A stretch of 64,000 bases of DNA from Dicyema japonicum (GCA_011109175.1 RDEW01000041.1:434001-498000), one strand, 5' to 3'; numbered from the stretch's first letter, positions 1 to 11,165 are shown. A program made the numbers and translations. Notes: generated by a model from the letters alone, not told the origin.

Positions 1-1780
1 TCTTAGCCATTCAAACGTAAACCTGGTACTTGGTTAATGCGAGTTTGATAATCTGAGGACTAGGAGGATCTTCTACATGTAAATTTTCTCGGTAAAGGGT
101 TCGAACAGAGGGTGGTTCAAACTCGATGTTTCCTAAGATTGTTATTGAGTTCACGGATGTTAGAAAAAGAATTAAGACTTACCCTTCATGAGAATTAAAT
201 AGTCATTGGGTCATTCTGGATCGCTCTTCCCCCTTCTTCAAGTTGTCAGATTGTTTCTCTATAGGGTCCAAGCAGTCAGGTCTCCAAGAATCCGTCAGTT
301 CTTTTAAATGGAGAAATAAGTGGACCCAGTCAAATAGTCAAGATGGTAAAACCACAATTTTAGAATTTGTATAATTGAGAGACTGAAGACCAGAGAGTCG
401 AGTGGAAAAAGTGAGGTGGTGGTTAATTGGTCGGAAAAGTGGGGTGGTGATATACCTCTATTACACGAAATGTCTACTCTGCTCCATGATAAGTAAAAGC
501 CAACATCTCCCTACACGTGAAAGGGGTTAAATGACTCAGAGACATCAAAAACCTTAAGATCTGAACAAAGCAAGTGTCGGGTGGACGAAGGATTCGGTTC
601 AAAACCAGTCCAACCCGAAATTGAATGACTCGGGAGATACTTTTTCAGATGCTGCACATATAGGATGGTAGTCAGTATGATAATATGTTGCTAGTAATGA
701 CTTCAACGAGAGTCAAAACCCACGTGGTGACCGCAGCGGAGGAGAGCCTGGTGTACCCGAATATTACGAGGAAAGAAGATTCACTTAGATCGATGCCCGA
801 TGGAGGGTGACAAAGAAACTTGCTTAATTTAAGTCTTCGAGTCGCCTTCATTGACACATTTTTTTGAATAATAATGGTGGAAAATAAAAATTACAAGCAC
901 AACATCAACTTGATATCTCAAACTCAAATTTTACTAATAAATCAAAAAACTGTTTCAAATCAAAAATTTAAGCAAATCAACTACCATCACATATCAAACT
1001 AACCATATGGAGGTTCATCCGTGTATTTTCCTCAAAATCATCAGACCTCTAGTAAAGGTCCTCTCGGCAATCAAAAACAATCATTCTCACAATCCAACTC
1101 CAATCGGCGTCAAGTATAGGAAGACCATGTGCACTATACCTTTATCGAATTCATGCGCAAAACGATCCTCAAAGTCTCAAAACAGCAAAACACAAAAAAA
1201 TGGCGGACAAATTTAAATTTATTTTATTATCATTCCTTTGATGACGTCGGAGTACGTCATATCCTTGGCAATAAACTGGGTTATTCAATCCACAGTACCA
1301 GTTTCACCAAGAGGGAAGGTAAGAAGTCTGCTAGCCTGCTGGTTCGCCGCCTTCAGGACAGGTAAGATAATTTAACTTTCCACTTATCCGGAATAGTCTT
1401 TGTATTGATTGACATGAAAAAAATGATGGTAATGGGGGCAATCGTAATAGTAAAAATGATGCCACATGATTGAGAAAAATCTAAGAAATAGCTACAGGAC
1501 CACACAATCGGGAAGTCTTTGTTACCCCCAAGTTACCCAATAGCATTTCTAACCATTTCCGAGAGAATACTTCAGACCAATCTGTGGGTTTTGGTCTGTG
1601 CCGTCAAAAAATACGTATGGAACACCGAGACGTCCCAATGACTAACCTCGGGGTAGTAGGACAGTAGGTTATTAACTCTCTTCAGACTCAGAGTTTCTCC
1701 ATCTTCGTCTTGGCAGAACGCATTACAAATATAGGGGATTTGATTTTTTGTTAAATAGACTGATATTCATCAACATAGTA
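1..1780. other. No recognisable gene
   Basis: I see no family-level protein similarity on either strand. A short + frame at 1241-1375 (44 codons, beginning MTSEYVISL) ends beside a GTAAGA that could be a splice donor, but nothing identifies it. The rest is unassigned and probably decayed repeat. Confidence 0.3.
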
Positions 1781-2060
1781 TTGGAGTAAGACAGGTTTTT
1801 TTGAGGGAGTTTTTCTCCTTTATAAGTCGTCAAGTTGAAGTTTTTGAGAATAATCAGAATTGGGTTATGATCGCTTAAAAATTCGAGGAAAACATTCCAT
1901 AAAATTAAATGTGAGCTTAGATGAACAGATAAACAAGTCCGGGGAGGTCTGACTGTCGTTTCTTCTGGTCAGTGTCCTGATAGAAGTATCATAGAATTGG
2001 TAGAGTATCGTTTAGGTGCAGTTGAATAAGGTTTGGAGACAAAACTGACACTTGGGGGAC
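1780..2060 (-). pseudogene. Decayed antisense fragment of an APE-type LINE
   Basis: The + strand reads an 'aattgggttatgatcgctt' stretch and a 'caagtccggggag' stretch about 70 nt apart. The same two landmarks occur in the same order in the minus-strand LINE near 15060-15165, where they encode the end of the AP-endonuclease domain (SDHNP region). No open frame survives. This is a short, heavily decayed copy; the limits are approximate. Confidence 0.4.
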
Positions 2061-2399
2061 TCATTTTAAAAGGAATCGGTATTGAGATATACAAGAAATA
2101 ATTTCAACCCGACAAAATCTTCGAAAGATGAAAATCGTTAGCCTGCACTGAAGACGTGAGGAATTTAAGGTGCAAGAATTTTTTTACTTAGAACCGGCCT
2201 TGGTTAGGTCAATCGATGCAAGGATAGTCCGTTTGGGAGGATTGTAATTATTGAACCAATAAGTGATATATTGACTTACAAAAGATCCTGGTCGGCAGTG
2301 AACCGATCAGTTCGGTTGCAACATAAAAGAAGATTTGTTTAATTTATACTGATTTTTATTAACATTTTTAATAATATATTCTACTAATTAAAATTTCAA

Positions 2400-3504
2400 A
2401 TGTACAAGACTGTTGTTGTTATCGGCGGAAGTGGGTTTTTAGGATCACACCTCGTTGCAATGCTTATATCTAGAGGCTTTAAAGTCCGGATACTCGACCT
2501 CATACGACCAAAAGAAGGCCTTGGAACAGATATGGAATTCTTTTACGGCAGTATGATGGACAAACGAGTACACGTGTATAAAATGACGAAAGAGTTTAAC
2601 CGAATGCTTAGAAAGTGAAATTTACGCCGTATTTTTGGTGGCTTCTCCTCCCCCACTTTCAAACGATGAGAAACTGTTCAACACCGTGAACTTCTTTGGG
2701 ACAAGAAATGTCCTCGAAATTTGCAAAATACAAAAAATAAACGTGAGAAATTGAAAATATCCATTTAGAGGCTCATTTTGACGAGTTCGGCAAGTGTGGT
2801 CTTCGACGGATTCCATGATGTGATCTTTGGGGACGAATCTCTGCCATATGCGGAGAATTCACTGGACAGCTACACGAGGTCCAAAATAATGCAAGAAAAG
2901 GTAGTTTTTTACTTCATGTTGGCTGTCCTTTCTGCGAATTGCGAAGAATTGGCGACCGTGGCTTTGAGACCTCACGGAATTTTTGGCCCCCGGGACTCTA
3001 TTTTTCCGTCAGTAGAAAAGAATTGCAAATCCCTGAAGAGATTCTTGATGATTGGGTAGTTGAGCTTGTTCATTTAGGTCTGGGACAAATCTGGCGGACT
3101 TTACTTTTGTGGAAAACGTCTGTTACGCCCACGTGCTAGCTATGGAGAAGCTGGAACCTCATGGAATCTTGGCGGGGAATGCTTATAACATCACCAACGA
3201 TGAACCCGTGTTTTTCTGGTCTTTCATTGGGCGTATAATGGAAGGATATAAATCCGCGAAACCGTCTGTTTCCGTTCCGTTTTTTCTGTTATTCGCCTTC
3301 GCGGTGTTTCTTCACCTTTTGAGCGTTTTTTTGTCTCCGTTTATAAAATTTAATCCAAAACTGAGTCCGATGATGGTTTCATTGTCAGGACTGCATCATT
3401 ATTACTCGTGTGAGCGAGCTAAGCGGGATATGGGATATTCCCCCGTTGTGAGTGTGAGTGAAGGAGTTGAGAAGACTATGAAGTTTCACGGAATTGCGTT
3501 TTGA
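2400..3504 (+). CDS. NSDHL: Sterol-4-alpha-carboxylate 3-dehydrogenase (NSDHL-like), 4 exons with micro-introns
   Basis: Extended short-chain dehydrogenase/3beta-HSD family. In animals NSDHL oxidises and decarboxylates C4-carboxysterols at the ER or lipid droplets. Exons: 2400-2567, 2593-2742, 2769-3055, 3078-3504, about 343 aa (human protein 373). Introns of 25, 26 and 22 nt, each GT-AG, are needed to keep frame. The Rossmann motif GGSGFLGSH is at residues 9-17 (G9, G12, G15). Then come a VASPPP segment, TSSASVVFDG with catalytic Ser near 112-113, and the YTRSK catalytic Tyr141/Lys145. RPHGIFGPRD, DFTFVENV, ITNDEP and HHYYSCERAK follow, all NSDHL hallmarks. A hydrophobic membrane segment (VPFFLLFAFAVFLHLL) is near the C-terminus, as in the human protein. 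The start is the first ATG, seven codons before the glycine motif. Oddity: an in-frame 21-nt insertion at 2901-2921 starts with GT and falls exactly where the family has a gap. Identity is very secure; the intron borders are inferred from protein continuity. Confidence 0.9.
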
Positions 3505-3654
3505 TTTATCCGAGATTATTAATATTTGATTTTTGGCTTTAATAAACTGATTATTGTTTTAGTGGGAAAAAATTTTTTTAATGCCTTTTCACGAGAGCCA
3601 TAGTATTTATAGCTCCGCATTGGCAGGACACACACTTTATTTAAGTAAACAGTT

Positions 3655-3900
3655 AATTTTAACTAATCGTAGAACCAAGGAATGATCTTCACTTCTTTTT
3701 TTTCTTTTTCTTGTGTGAGTGTCCTTTCTAGACAATCCGGTTCCGCAGTGAGTATCCACTGATGACGGCGTCACTCTTCAAACCCTTTCTGCATCGTAGA
3801 TGCATGGAACCTTTCACCAGGTGAACAGCAGCGAGATTCGAACACGTAGCCTAAGCCACTTAAGCCCGACACCTAACCATTGTGCCACCATGCCACCCGG
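3655..3900 (-). repeat. tRNA-derived SINE (minus strand)
   Basis: On the minus strand the head reads as a tRNA-like promoter: an A-box-like TGGCACAATGG (complement of about 3879-3889) and a B box GTTCGAATC (complement of 3834-3842), about 45 nt apart. The body then has a 'ggttccatgcatctacgatg' stretch and ends with a 'cattccttggttct' motif. The same order of landmarks is seen on the + strand at 5330-5595, so this is a repeated SINE family rather than a lone tRNA gene. The anticodon arm resembles tRNA-Leu(UAA), but I would not insist on that. Confidence 0.65.
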
Positions 3901-4024
3901 CTAGTAGGAAATAAGCATTCAAATAGCTAGTGCAACGGTGTCAAACATGCGCCCCAGACAATTTAATGGCTATAAAACACAAAAAATAATTTTGTTATTT
4001 TTTACATTTAATTAAAATATTAGC

Positions 4025-4215
4025 AATCGAGACGTCTGGTGCGGCCGGAAGTATTACAGCCTCTTTCCTAAAGGAAACGGGGGGAAATTGGCTCACCGCA
4101 AGAAAGACGTGCGGGAAGCGGTCTGACTGAGGCAACGAATTGGTATCGCAGTTGTTCGCAAAAACGCTTACTCCGTGATGTCAGCAGCCGCTCTCCCCCA
4201 TAGTTAATAAATAAT
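4025..4215 (+). pseudogene. 3' end of an RLE-type LINE
   Basis: The + frame gives an IETSGAAGSITAS segment followed by decayed sequence. It matches the C-terminal tail of the copy at 22.4-24.2 kb (IETSGAVESITAS) and, more distantly, VVETSGVFGPKTVSF of the 43.2-kb copy. It ends in an AT-rich 'ttaataaataat' tail, as expected for a 5'-truncated insertion. Confidence 0.55.
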
Positions 4216-4221
4216 ATTTTA

Positions 4222-4640
4222 TTGTTAATAAATTTTTCAATTAAAAAATTAAAATTTTTGCCAGACAACGCCCACTTGTTTAAAGATATTTTATTAACCA
4301 GAAACACTGTTGCCAAACACAAATTACTAAAGTCTCAGCTATTAAATAAAGATTTAGTTCATTTTCCTACGTACAACGAGCTCAGGAGTACAGTTGGTGC
4401 ACATAGTATAATAAATTTTCCCAAGTATGAAAGACCAGTAGAATCGTTGTTAAAGAATTTAAAAAAAGATTCAATGATTTCTCGTCTTTTGAACAACAAT
4501 TTTCATTATTCACATTCGAACAAATTGATCTCGTTTACCCATATCGTCAGTTGGATTTCGAGATCGATCACTGGCAGTGGCGGGTCTACCACCGAAAGAG
4601 CAATTCAAGACAAATGTCATCACAAAAAATGACCTTTCCA
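4222..4640 (+). pseudogene. hAT-type (ZBED/GTF2IRD2-like) transposase fragment
   Basis: One frame reads KSQLLNKDLVHFPTYNEL. After a frame change near 4465 the next reads EFKKRFNDFSSFEQQFSLF and then YRQLDFEIDHWQ. This order (KL..SQL..HFP, then a basic (E/D)F.(K/R)RF.DF, then hydrophobic LF) is typical of domesticated or decayed hAT transposases of the ZBED5/FAM200/GTF2IRD2 group. The fragment at 24.4 kb has the equivalent FDERFQDF. The frameshift and lack of the C-terminal dimerisation domain make it a relic. Confidence 0.6.
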
Positions 4641-5329
4641 CCTGTCGATAATAAAAAACATTCGTTATCTCATCCAAGGGATTTACGGAGTCTGTACGGG
4701 ATCGAAGCCCCTTCTCGTATCATGTCGGAATGTACAATTATGGCAGACTAGAACTTGCAATACTGCCATAAGCCTTTTGCTGTATTAAAGTGTGCGATAG
4801 ACATCCTTGGTCCTGGCATAATTTCTTTAAAATAAAATTTAGAGACTTGATTGCAATAAGTACCTCGAAAATAGTAAAGAAATCTCAAATTGAAAAAGCT
4901 TTTGCGACGAAAGCGCTTAATAAGTCAGTTTATCTTTCTCTTATCCCATTTTCTTATTCAGGACAAGCGATCCATCAAATTTAAAAAAACAGCCAACTTT
5001 TAAGGTTCTTTTAAAGTTACTAAACGTAAAATTAATGTTAATGATTTGCCATCATGGTTATTATGACAAAATCAGCATAAATTCATGGATACCGTTTTCG
5101 TACATCAATTTGAATTTTAAAATGTAATTTAACACTATTTTATGAAAATTAAATTTCGACCTGTCCGAACTTGGGGACCTTCGCTCGTAGTTTGTCCACG
5201 CTTTTTAGTGGAACGTTGAATTAAGGGGAAAAAATAAGACGTTAGACTCTACGTCAGTAGGGGGAATTAGTGCTGCTATTAAGGCACTCTCTTCTTCAAA
5301 GGACCATTATAAATGTGGACCTCGAAGCG
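4641..5329. other. No recognisable gene
   Basis: Contains only short open stretches (for example + 4790-4984) without recognisable motifs. It is AT-rich from 4980 to 5160. It may include further decayed hAT sequence, but I see no diagnostic residues. Confidence 0.3.
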
Positions 5330-5595
5330 AAATGAGCTTGACACCCCTGAGATAGTGTAGCGAGTGCCGGGGAAGAGGCCTGATGGCCCTAGTTCGAATC
5401 TCACATTCCGGTTGAAGGTTCCAGGAATCTACGATGCTTTGGCTTGACGGGTGACAATTTCATCAGTAAATACATCACTGGGAACCGTCGTATAGAGGAC
5501 ATACGCTATAAAAAAAAAGTGAAGAGCATTCCTTGGTTCTCCCTTTACTATTAGTTATGATAACTGTTCTTACTTAAAGTTTGTGTCCGATCGGA
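5330..5595 (+). repeat. tRNA-derived SINE (plus strand)
   Basis: B box GTTCGAATC at 5392-5400, with a degenerate A-box-like region about 45 nt upstream (near 5351-5366). Downstream are 'ggttccaggaatctacgatg' and 'gcattccttggttct', the same landmarks as in the inverted copy at 3655-3900. An A-run (about 5510-5520) separates body from tail. The two copies have diverged considerably, so the family is old. Confidence 0.65.
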
Positions 5596-6534
5596 GCTAT
5601 AGCTAGTATGGCTCTGCGTAAAAGTGCAGAAATTTATTTATAATGAAGCTATCGTAATTGAGATCGCAATATCTATAACGATTTATATGCAAATTTGCTC
5701 AATTAACTATTCTTTTCTCGGTTGTCTCTTCCTTTTTTGCCATCGAAAGTTCTATGAAACTATAGATTTCGGCTGTTATGGCTTGAAGGCAGAATTCCTA
5801 TAAGATTGTGTATTTTTGAAGGTTTCGACTTTTGCTAAGTCTGATTCAGGATGAGTTGCAGACATCATGAGGTTTTATAAAGAAAGTCATCTACATAGGT
5901 GACGTCAGCGCAAAGTATTTTTAATCCTTTCGCCGTCCCCTCGGGTTTTTTCTTCTTGGTGTTTAATCAAATAGAGTTTTTGTGTGTAGGTTAGTCTTAT
6001 TGGCTTGTCTGGTGTGCTGCAAGGGTTGGATGATGTGGGAATGGCTAATAGGGAGTTACGTCATATCTGTTGTACTGTAAGGGCTTGGGTTGTTTGTGAG
6101 GGTCGGAAGTGAAGGAGGGATATATTTGTTGGCCTAAGGAGGTTTAATCAATTATAATGTAAGGATCGGGGAATTTAAGATTAGTTTAGAAAAGGTTATA
6201 AGTAGCTTATGTAGTCTGATCAATTATGTTGTGGGGGATAGATGGTGTGGGAGTAGTTAAAGAATGTTTTATTATTGTTTTAAAAATTCATCAGCTATAA
6301 TATAGACATTCAGTATTTGACTCCGCCGATCGTCTCAGAGTCCCATCAGCCGACAATAGTGCCCTCCGGTGTTCAAAACATGTTGAACATCTAAAAATGT
6401 ACATCATCTTTGACATGGGAATACATTTCTTGAGCAAGAAGACACATGTGGATCCAAAGATGATACTTTATTTGTAAAGGCTTCAACTTCATTATTCTTA
6501 CTGGTAAGGTAGTTCTCCAGCTCGTCGTTTTTAT
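5596..6534. other. No recognisable gene
   Basis: 5990-6300 is G/T-rich on the + strand and has no long frame. I recognise no protein, RNA or repeat shared with the rest of the window. Confidence 0.3.
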
Positions 6535-6915
6535 TTATTAATTAAAAAATTAACCGCTTCAGATTGAATGGTTGGACAAATTTCGTGAGCATTATTTCTA
6601 AATACATCTATTTTATTCCAACAATTATTTATTGTGTCCCTAGCTACTCGATTCCAGGTTTCTCGAACAAATACGTGTCGCATATTTATTTTTAACTCTC
6701 ATAATAATTTTCATAAATATCGTAGATACAAATTGCTTCATAGAGGACATTTGAATATCAAGATTTAAAAAATTGATAATTCCCACATCATGAGGTTGAA
6801 AAATGGCTGTTGTATTTTTTGGAAGTGGACTGTTGTGTAGAAGGTCTGATATCTTTACAGATTTTTTATCAAAACAATTTTCATCTTTAGTGACAAATGA
6901 TTTATTTGAATTTAA
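6535..6915 (-). pseudogene. pogo/Tigger-type DDE transposase fragment
   Basis: Reading the minus strand, one frame gives LLHNSPLPKNTTAIFQPHD followed by VGIINF, the canonical LPxNTTxxxQPxDxGxI block around the last catalytic aspartate of pogo/Tigger/jerky transposases. Downstream, after a frameshift, another frame gives RVARDTINNCWNKIDVFRNN, the family's C-terminal 'I..CW.k.d' segment. The upstream DDE residues are not found nearby, so this is a truncated, frameshifted relic. Confidence 0.7.
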
Positions 6916-7789
6916 AAAAAAATTTCATCAAATTAAAAAACATCTTCCATATCAAAAAGTTTTTGATTACTAAAAAAAACAGAAAAAAGAATTCAGTGAG
7001 CCTTTGCAGATAAGATTGTGGGGTGGCCAACCCTTTTCGCTCGCAAGCTAATTTTTACATAGCGAATTGTCTGGCGATCGACTTTTTTGTATTTTAATAA
7101 CAATTTTTTTTAATATTAGATTTTATTTAACAAAAAAGAGAATAAGAAACAAACACATCAAAAATAGAGAATTTTTATTTTATAATAAAAATTTAATGCT
7201 ATTTTTGTCATTGTAATTCTCCTGCAATTACTTTGAACTCTGGCTCATATGAGGGGAAATATTGATGGCTCTTCGTTCCTTTCCGGAATGGGTGAGACCT
7301 TTACGAGCCATAAGACATCACGTTAAGCACACGTCCAGAGACTAAGCTCCACAAAATCAATTCAATATACCGGAAAACTATATTTATGGAGGGTCTCATT
7401 CTGAATCACTTGTCAATTATTTACTCGCAGAAGCTATGACCCGTAGTCGCGGAACCGGATTCCTTCGGGTCTGTAAAAAGAAGGAAACCCGCTTAGCTCG
7501 TCCTTTTCCAATGATTGGGAAGTTCTCCTCCATAATTGGATTCCTCTGTAGGGATGAGATAAGGCTCTTTCGCACGTAGTAAGAAAATAGGAGACCACAG
7601 ACGTTGGATGGCTCATTCGACCACGGAACTTAGATTACCTAACTTTCTGACGTTTTTCTGTCTTTATCAGTGATCCCGGGTTCTAAATAAATATGGATAT
7701 CGTTGTAAAACTACAAAAATTCTCTTTAACTATGTGTTTCATTTTAAGAAGTTTTTTTGTGCACCGAGGTGCTCCGAATATAATTGGAC
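6916..7789. other. No recognisable gene
   Basis: AT-rich (7080-7200), followed by sequence without recognised coding potential. A short minus frame at 7434-7616 carries no motif I can name. Confidence 0.3.
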
Positions 7790-7945
7790 GACATGCTAGT
7801 GTTGCTACCAACATGCGAGCTTAAAAAGACAAAAAGCATTGCTTGTTTTGGTCGAAATATGTGTGAACAGCTTTTTTCATTTATGAAATTAAAAAAAACT
7901 GCTTAAAGAACAATTCTCACTAATAAAAATTATCCACTTTAATAA
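7790..7945 (+). pseudogene. hAT transposase C-terminal fragment
   Basis: The + frame reads MCEQLFSFMKLKKTA, a stop, then RTILTNK. CEQLFSxMKxxK and R..LT are the conserved core of the hAT C-terminal dimerisation domain. The equivalent at about 24900 reads EQFFSTMKLNKSSFRLKL. Only about 50 residues survive. Confidence 0.55.
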
Positions 7946-8059
7946 AAGATGGAACTACAAAAATAGCTGTTTTTTGTTTTTTATATAATAAATATTTCTT
8001 AAAAAATAATATATCAGAACTAATTTTCCCTTGATGAGGGCAAAGGAGAATAAATACGA

Positions 8060-8300
8060 AGTTCTACCCCATTGTTCTACCCCATTGTTGTTGAGACGAC
8101 TGGAGAAATAAGTGGGAAATTGCTTCGTTTCACAAAGAAGCATGGACGCCTAGCTACACTAAAAAGCCACGACGCACGTGAGACCCGGTGGCTTATCCAA
8201 ATGATATCTGTTGCAATTGTGAAAGGCAACACAACGTCTGCAATGTCGGCTGGGACCACGTTTGATGGATTTTTTTGTTAATTAATTGATTAATTTAGTT
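8060..8300 (+). pseudogene. C-terminus and 3' UTR of an RLE-type LINE
   Basis: The frame starting PIVVETTGEISG and running to WLIQMISVAIVKGNTTSA matches the C-terminal tail of the 43.2-kb element (PVVVETSGVFG ... LFQRISLAVVRGNSHS). The frame ends at 8281 and is followed by AT-rich 3' sequence. It is 5'-truncated, as is usual for LINE insertions. Confidence 0.7.
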
Positions 8301-8459
8301 TGTTAGCGTAATAAATCGCATAATAACAAAACCTTGTTGAAAGAATTATTTCCTGGCGTACGCGTTTCCCGCGTAATGCGGAAACCCCGACTCATTGCTT
8401 TAACCAGAACGATTCACATGGTTTTTTTCGACGACTCGCTAGTTTCCTTCCTATTTCTT

Positions 8460-8960
8460 TCAGAAAAGCCGCAGTGAGAGATCCTAAGGCTCTTGACGTT
8501 TTATGGCCACTTGTGTGAATCGGTCTTTACAGCCGAATACTTCTGGATCTTGGCCGATTCTGATGCGTTGGACGCAGATCCAGGTTTCTGAACAGATCTC
8601 AGAAGGAGAGAAGTGGAGAAGGTATCCAAACAGGTTACTTCCCAGACCAATGATTTTCCGTGTGAATATGGGGAAAGCGTCATTCCTTCTGGCCTCTTTC
8701 CATCTCTACGATCCATCCGACAGGCTCAGTTGAGCTGGGAAGCCTGCTGCCTCGAGAGTTCGCAGAATAATATTATTCAATGCGGCGCGTGACGAGATGA
8801 GCTACCTGGACTCTTTTTGCAAAACAATAAATGTAATCCTTTGGTGTCAACTGTCCCTCCACAATGGCATCTGTTTCTGCAGACGTCAAGTCCCAATCGT
8901 TGTGCTATTCCGATTTTCACACAGTCGTCATCCATAAGTGTTCAGGAAGAAGCGCATGGA
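8460..8960 (-). pseudogene. RLE-type LINE endonuclease-domain fragment
   Basis: Minus-strand frames give DDDCVKIGIAQRLGLDVC, then a zinc-ribbon-like CHCGG...GLHLLFCKKS...RH, then DGKRPEGMTLSPYSHGKSL and VWEVTCLDTF. Intact copies have KRPDG and WDVTC at the PD-(D/E)XK site. Here D is E in both motifs, so the nuclease centre is altered. A frameshift separates the zinc and nuclease parts. It lies tail-to-tail with the + fragment at 8060-8300. Confidence 0.75.
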
Positions 8961-9639
8961 AATGCGTGGAGCCATGCACCACTACTCAATTTTAAAATTG
9001 GTCAAAAACCAGTCTACTCTGTAAAATTTTTAATTGAATTTTTGTCGCAGGAATTATTTTCACCGGAAATTGCTCTTAAAAATAGTTCACGACGCTTTCT
9101 AAAACGGTCGAGCCATCTATTTAAGCCTTTGAAATTTTAAAAATTTATTCGAGCCGCGATAGTTATAGCAATTTTTTTAAATTCCATCTTGCCTCAAGTT
9201 TCTGAAAAGTTCAAAAACTAGACGATCGAGTTTTGATGAAAAATCTGATTCATAGTTTTTATATAAGACTTCCTCAGTATTAAGGTTTGCAGAATCAAAT
9301 CTTTGTTTCTTTTTTGGTTCAATAAAATAAAAAAATCTCTATTTTACTATAGATAATGTCCCTTTCCTAATTTTATGCATCATAGATATTTCCTTCGGAC
9401 ATAAAGTTCCTTGGCAGGGTTCAAAAATTTTTTGCTTTAACACACAAGAAAGCTTTTTTGGAATGGTTTAAAATAATTTAATTAATAATTTAGAATAATA
9501 AAATTTTATTAATAAAAATTCCACAATAAGCGGGGTTGATGATTTTTATTTATTATTATTCTACCCGTATCTTAACCACCAGCATGGCTTTGAGTTTCGA
9601 GTTTTGAACTAACCGACCGATTGGCGTACGACTCTGTTT
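8961..9639. other. No recognisable gene
   Basis: AT-rich, especially 9440-9560. No motif or shared repeat recognised. Confidence 0.3.
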
Positions 9640-9960
9640 GTGAGCCGCGTAACGCCATGTGGTGCTTCGTGGCTAATTGGTTGAAGTTTTTGTTTGTTCG
9701 TCTGTTCCTTCCTCTCTCTTCCTATTAGAGTAGCGTCATGTGATCCACCTCTCTAGTGACGCCCAGTGCCAGGCCGGCACGAAAAGGATCATTTTGCTCT
9801 CCCCCACTTTATTGGAGGGGTTTCCACTACTGCAGTAATGTCTTTTACCTTTATGTTGATTCGGATGGACTTCGTTTCTGTAGAAGTGGAAACTAAATAT
9901 ACTTAATTAGTTGTTTCTTTAACTTCTTTTTTGGTGTATCCGGGGTTAATAAATAAATGA
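9640..9960 (+). mobile_element. Short internally deleted LINE derivative (SIDE-like), copy 1
   Basis: About 320 bp. It starts with 'cgccatgtggtgcttcgtgg' and contains 'ggccggcacgaaaa', 'ggatcatttt' and 'gctctcccccact'. It ends with 'ggtgtatccggggttaataa' and an (aata)n tail. A second copy with the same order lies at 29970-30290. The 5' half resembles the 5' end of the LINE at 15548 (gtcatgtggttcacc ... gaaccatttgctcttcccc). The 3' end resembles that LINE's tail (acttaattagttggttt ... cggggttatt). No coding capacity: a non-autonomous partner. Confidence 0.6.
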
Positions 9961-10368
9961 CCATCAGCATACAGGTTTTTAATAATTTTTCATTCTCTTC
10001 ATTTAGACTATCTTCGAGCATTGCTCAAATAACTCTTTCTTTTCCTGGAAGCATCGGAGCAGTTGTATGCCTCTCCGAAAAATGAAGAAAAAGATCCTTT
10101 CCTTAGACGCTGAAAATTTTTGACTTCTTAGATATGTCCCTTATTAAGACATCTAGGTGAGGAAAGCTCGCCATGAAGATAATAAATAACACTATAATCA
10201 GAACTGTGCTTCGAGGTACTCTTCTTAGTAGAAAAATCAGCTCTGATATTTTTCCGCCATTTTTTACAAAAGACCACTTCTCACTAAAAAGTTCTTTACC
10301 CAAACAAATATATAGCGTAGTACCCCCGTAAATACAAGTTGCGACAAGAATCTAACAACAACAATTTA
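9961..10368. other. No recognisable gene
   Basis: Unassigned sequence. A 66-codon minus frame at 10103-10303 has a hydrophobic stretch, but no family is recognised. Confidence 0.25.
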
Positions 10369-11053
10369 TTAACTATAGTTAAGAGTTATCTGGAGGGTAG
10401 TACATCTTAGTCCTAAATCCTTGGACTCCACACCTAGAACCTCCCTCTTTAAAATTTTCTTATTCTTCTCATTGCACCCATACAGTAGGCTAGGGAGAAT
10501 AACTCCCTTGACGATTAACAGGAAGGTGTCACAGCTAACGTGTAACCTTCGTGTACAGAAGAGTGACTGATAGGCTTTTTTCCTCCTTCCCTCTATGTCG
10601 TCCATGTAATCTCCCGAGAGTCTATAGTCCAATCCCAAATAGCACAGACTTACAGAAATGCCCCTTTGAATGTCTGTAAAAGAACTAGGTAGTGGTCGAT
10701 CGACATTCCTCTGCATTAATAATCTTTTTTTCCAAATGGGTTTTTGATCCTTTCGGTTTTGCGTCGTCTTCAAATAAAGAATATGAATTGTTCAAAGCCA
10801 TCTTGAAAAGGGAGATAGATGTGGTATTAATAAAAATGCCGGTCACTCCCATAGACTGATCATTTTTGGTGTAATAGATGAAAATTTTTTCTGGACATTT
10901 GAAAATATGATTTACTGTCAACAAAGAAAAGAGGATATCTTTCAGATCATCAAGTTTATATGCGTATGTCGATAGAGGAGTGATGTCAACGAGGTAGATG
11001 GGATGGAGGATACTATTCACAGGCGGATAATCTAGTTCGTTGGATCGGCTCAA
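10369..11053 (-). pseudogene. Possible LINE reverse-transcriptase palm/thumb remnant
   Basis: Two overlapping minus frames. The downstream one (10369-10773) contains YLGLDYRLSGDYMDDIEGR, then KKAYQSL and VKGVILPSLLYGCN. This is the 'YLG ... I..R..kA ... iLP.LLYG.e' pattern of the region after the catalytic palm in many LINE RTs; the LINE at 41 kb has IILPRLLHGCEAW. The upstream frame (10685-11053) has no clear RT motif. Family not assigned. Confidence 0.35.
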
Positions 11054-11165
11054 GGATCCAAAGGTTCACCAAGGATCTACGCGAGACTGGATGGCTTAGA
11101 GAGTATCTCGATAGCTTTTGTCAGAGGAAAAAGCCAGGCGATTCAAGCCCCCTAGATTAATTTAA
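11045..11165 (+). pseudogene. C-terminal tail of an RLE-type LINE
   Basis: After one frameshift the + strand reads SISIAFVRGKSQAIQAP and a stop, matching RISLAILRGNSHAV at the C-terminus of the 34.7-kb element. An AT-rich 3' tail follows. It is a very short 5'-truncated copy. Confidence 0.55.

Noticed and set aside
3700-3900. Functional tRNA gene on the minus strand
   Set aside because: A and B boxes are present, but acceptor-stem pairing is not evident and a second diverged copy with the same non-tRNA body exists, so a SINE fits better.
7434-7616. 60-codon minus frame with RPEG-like residues
   Set aside because: RPEGIRFRDYGS superficially resembles the RLE RPDG motif, but surrounding conserved blocks are absent.
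8817-9140. 107-codon plus frame
   Set aside because: Its first part is antisense to the RLE zinc-motif region on the minus strand, and the remainder lacks any motif.
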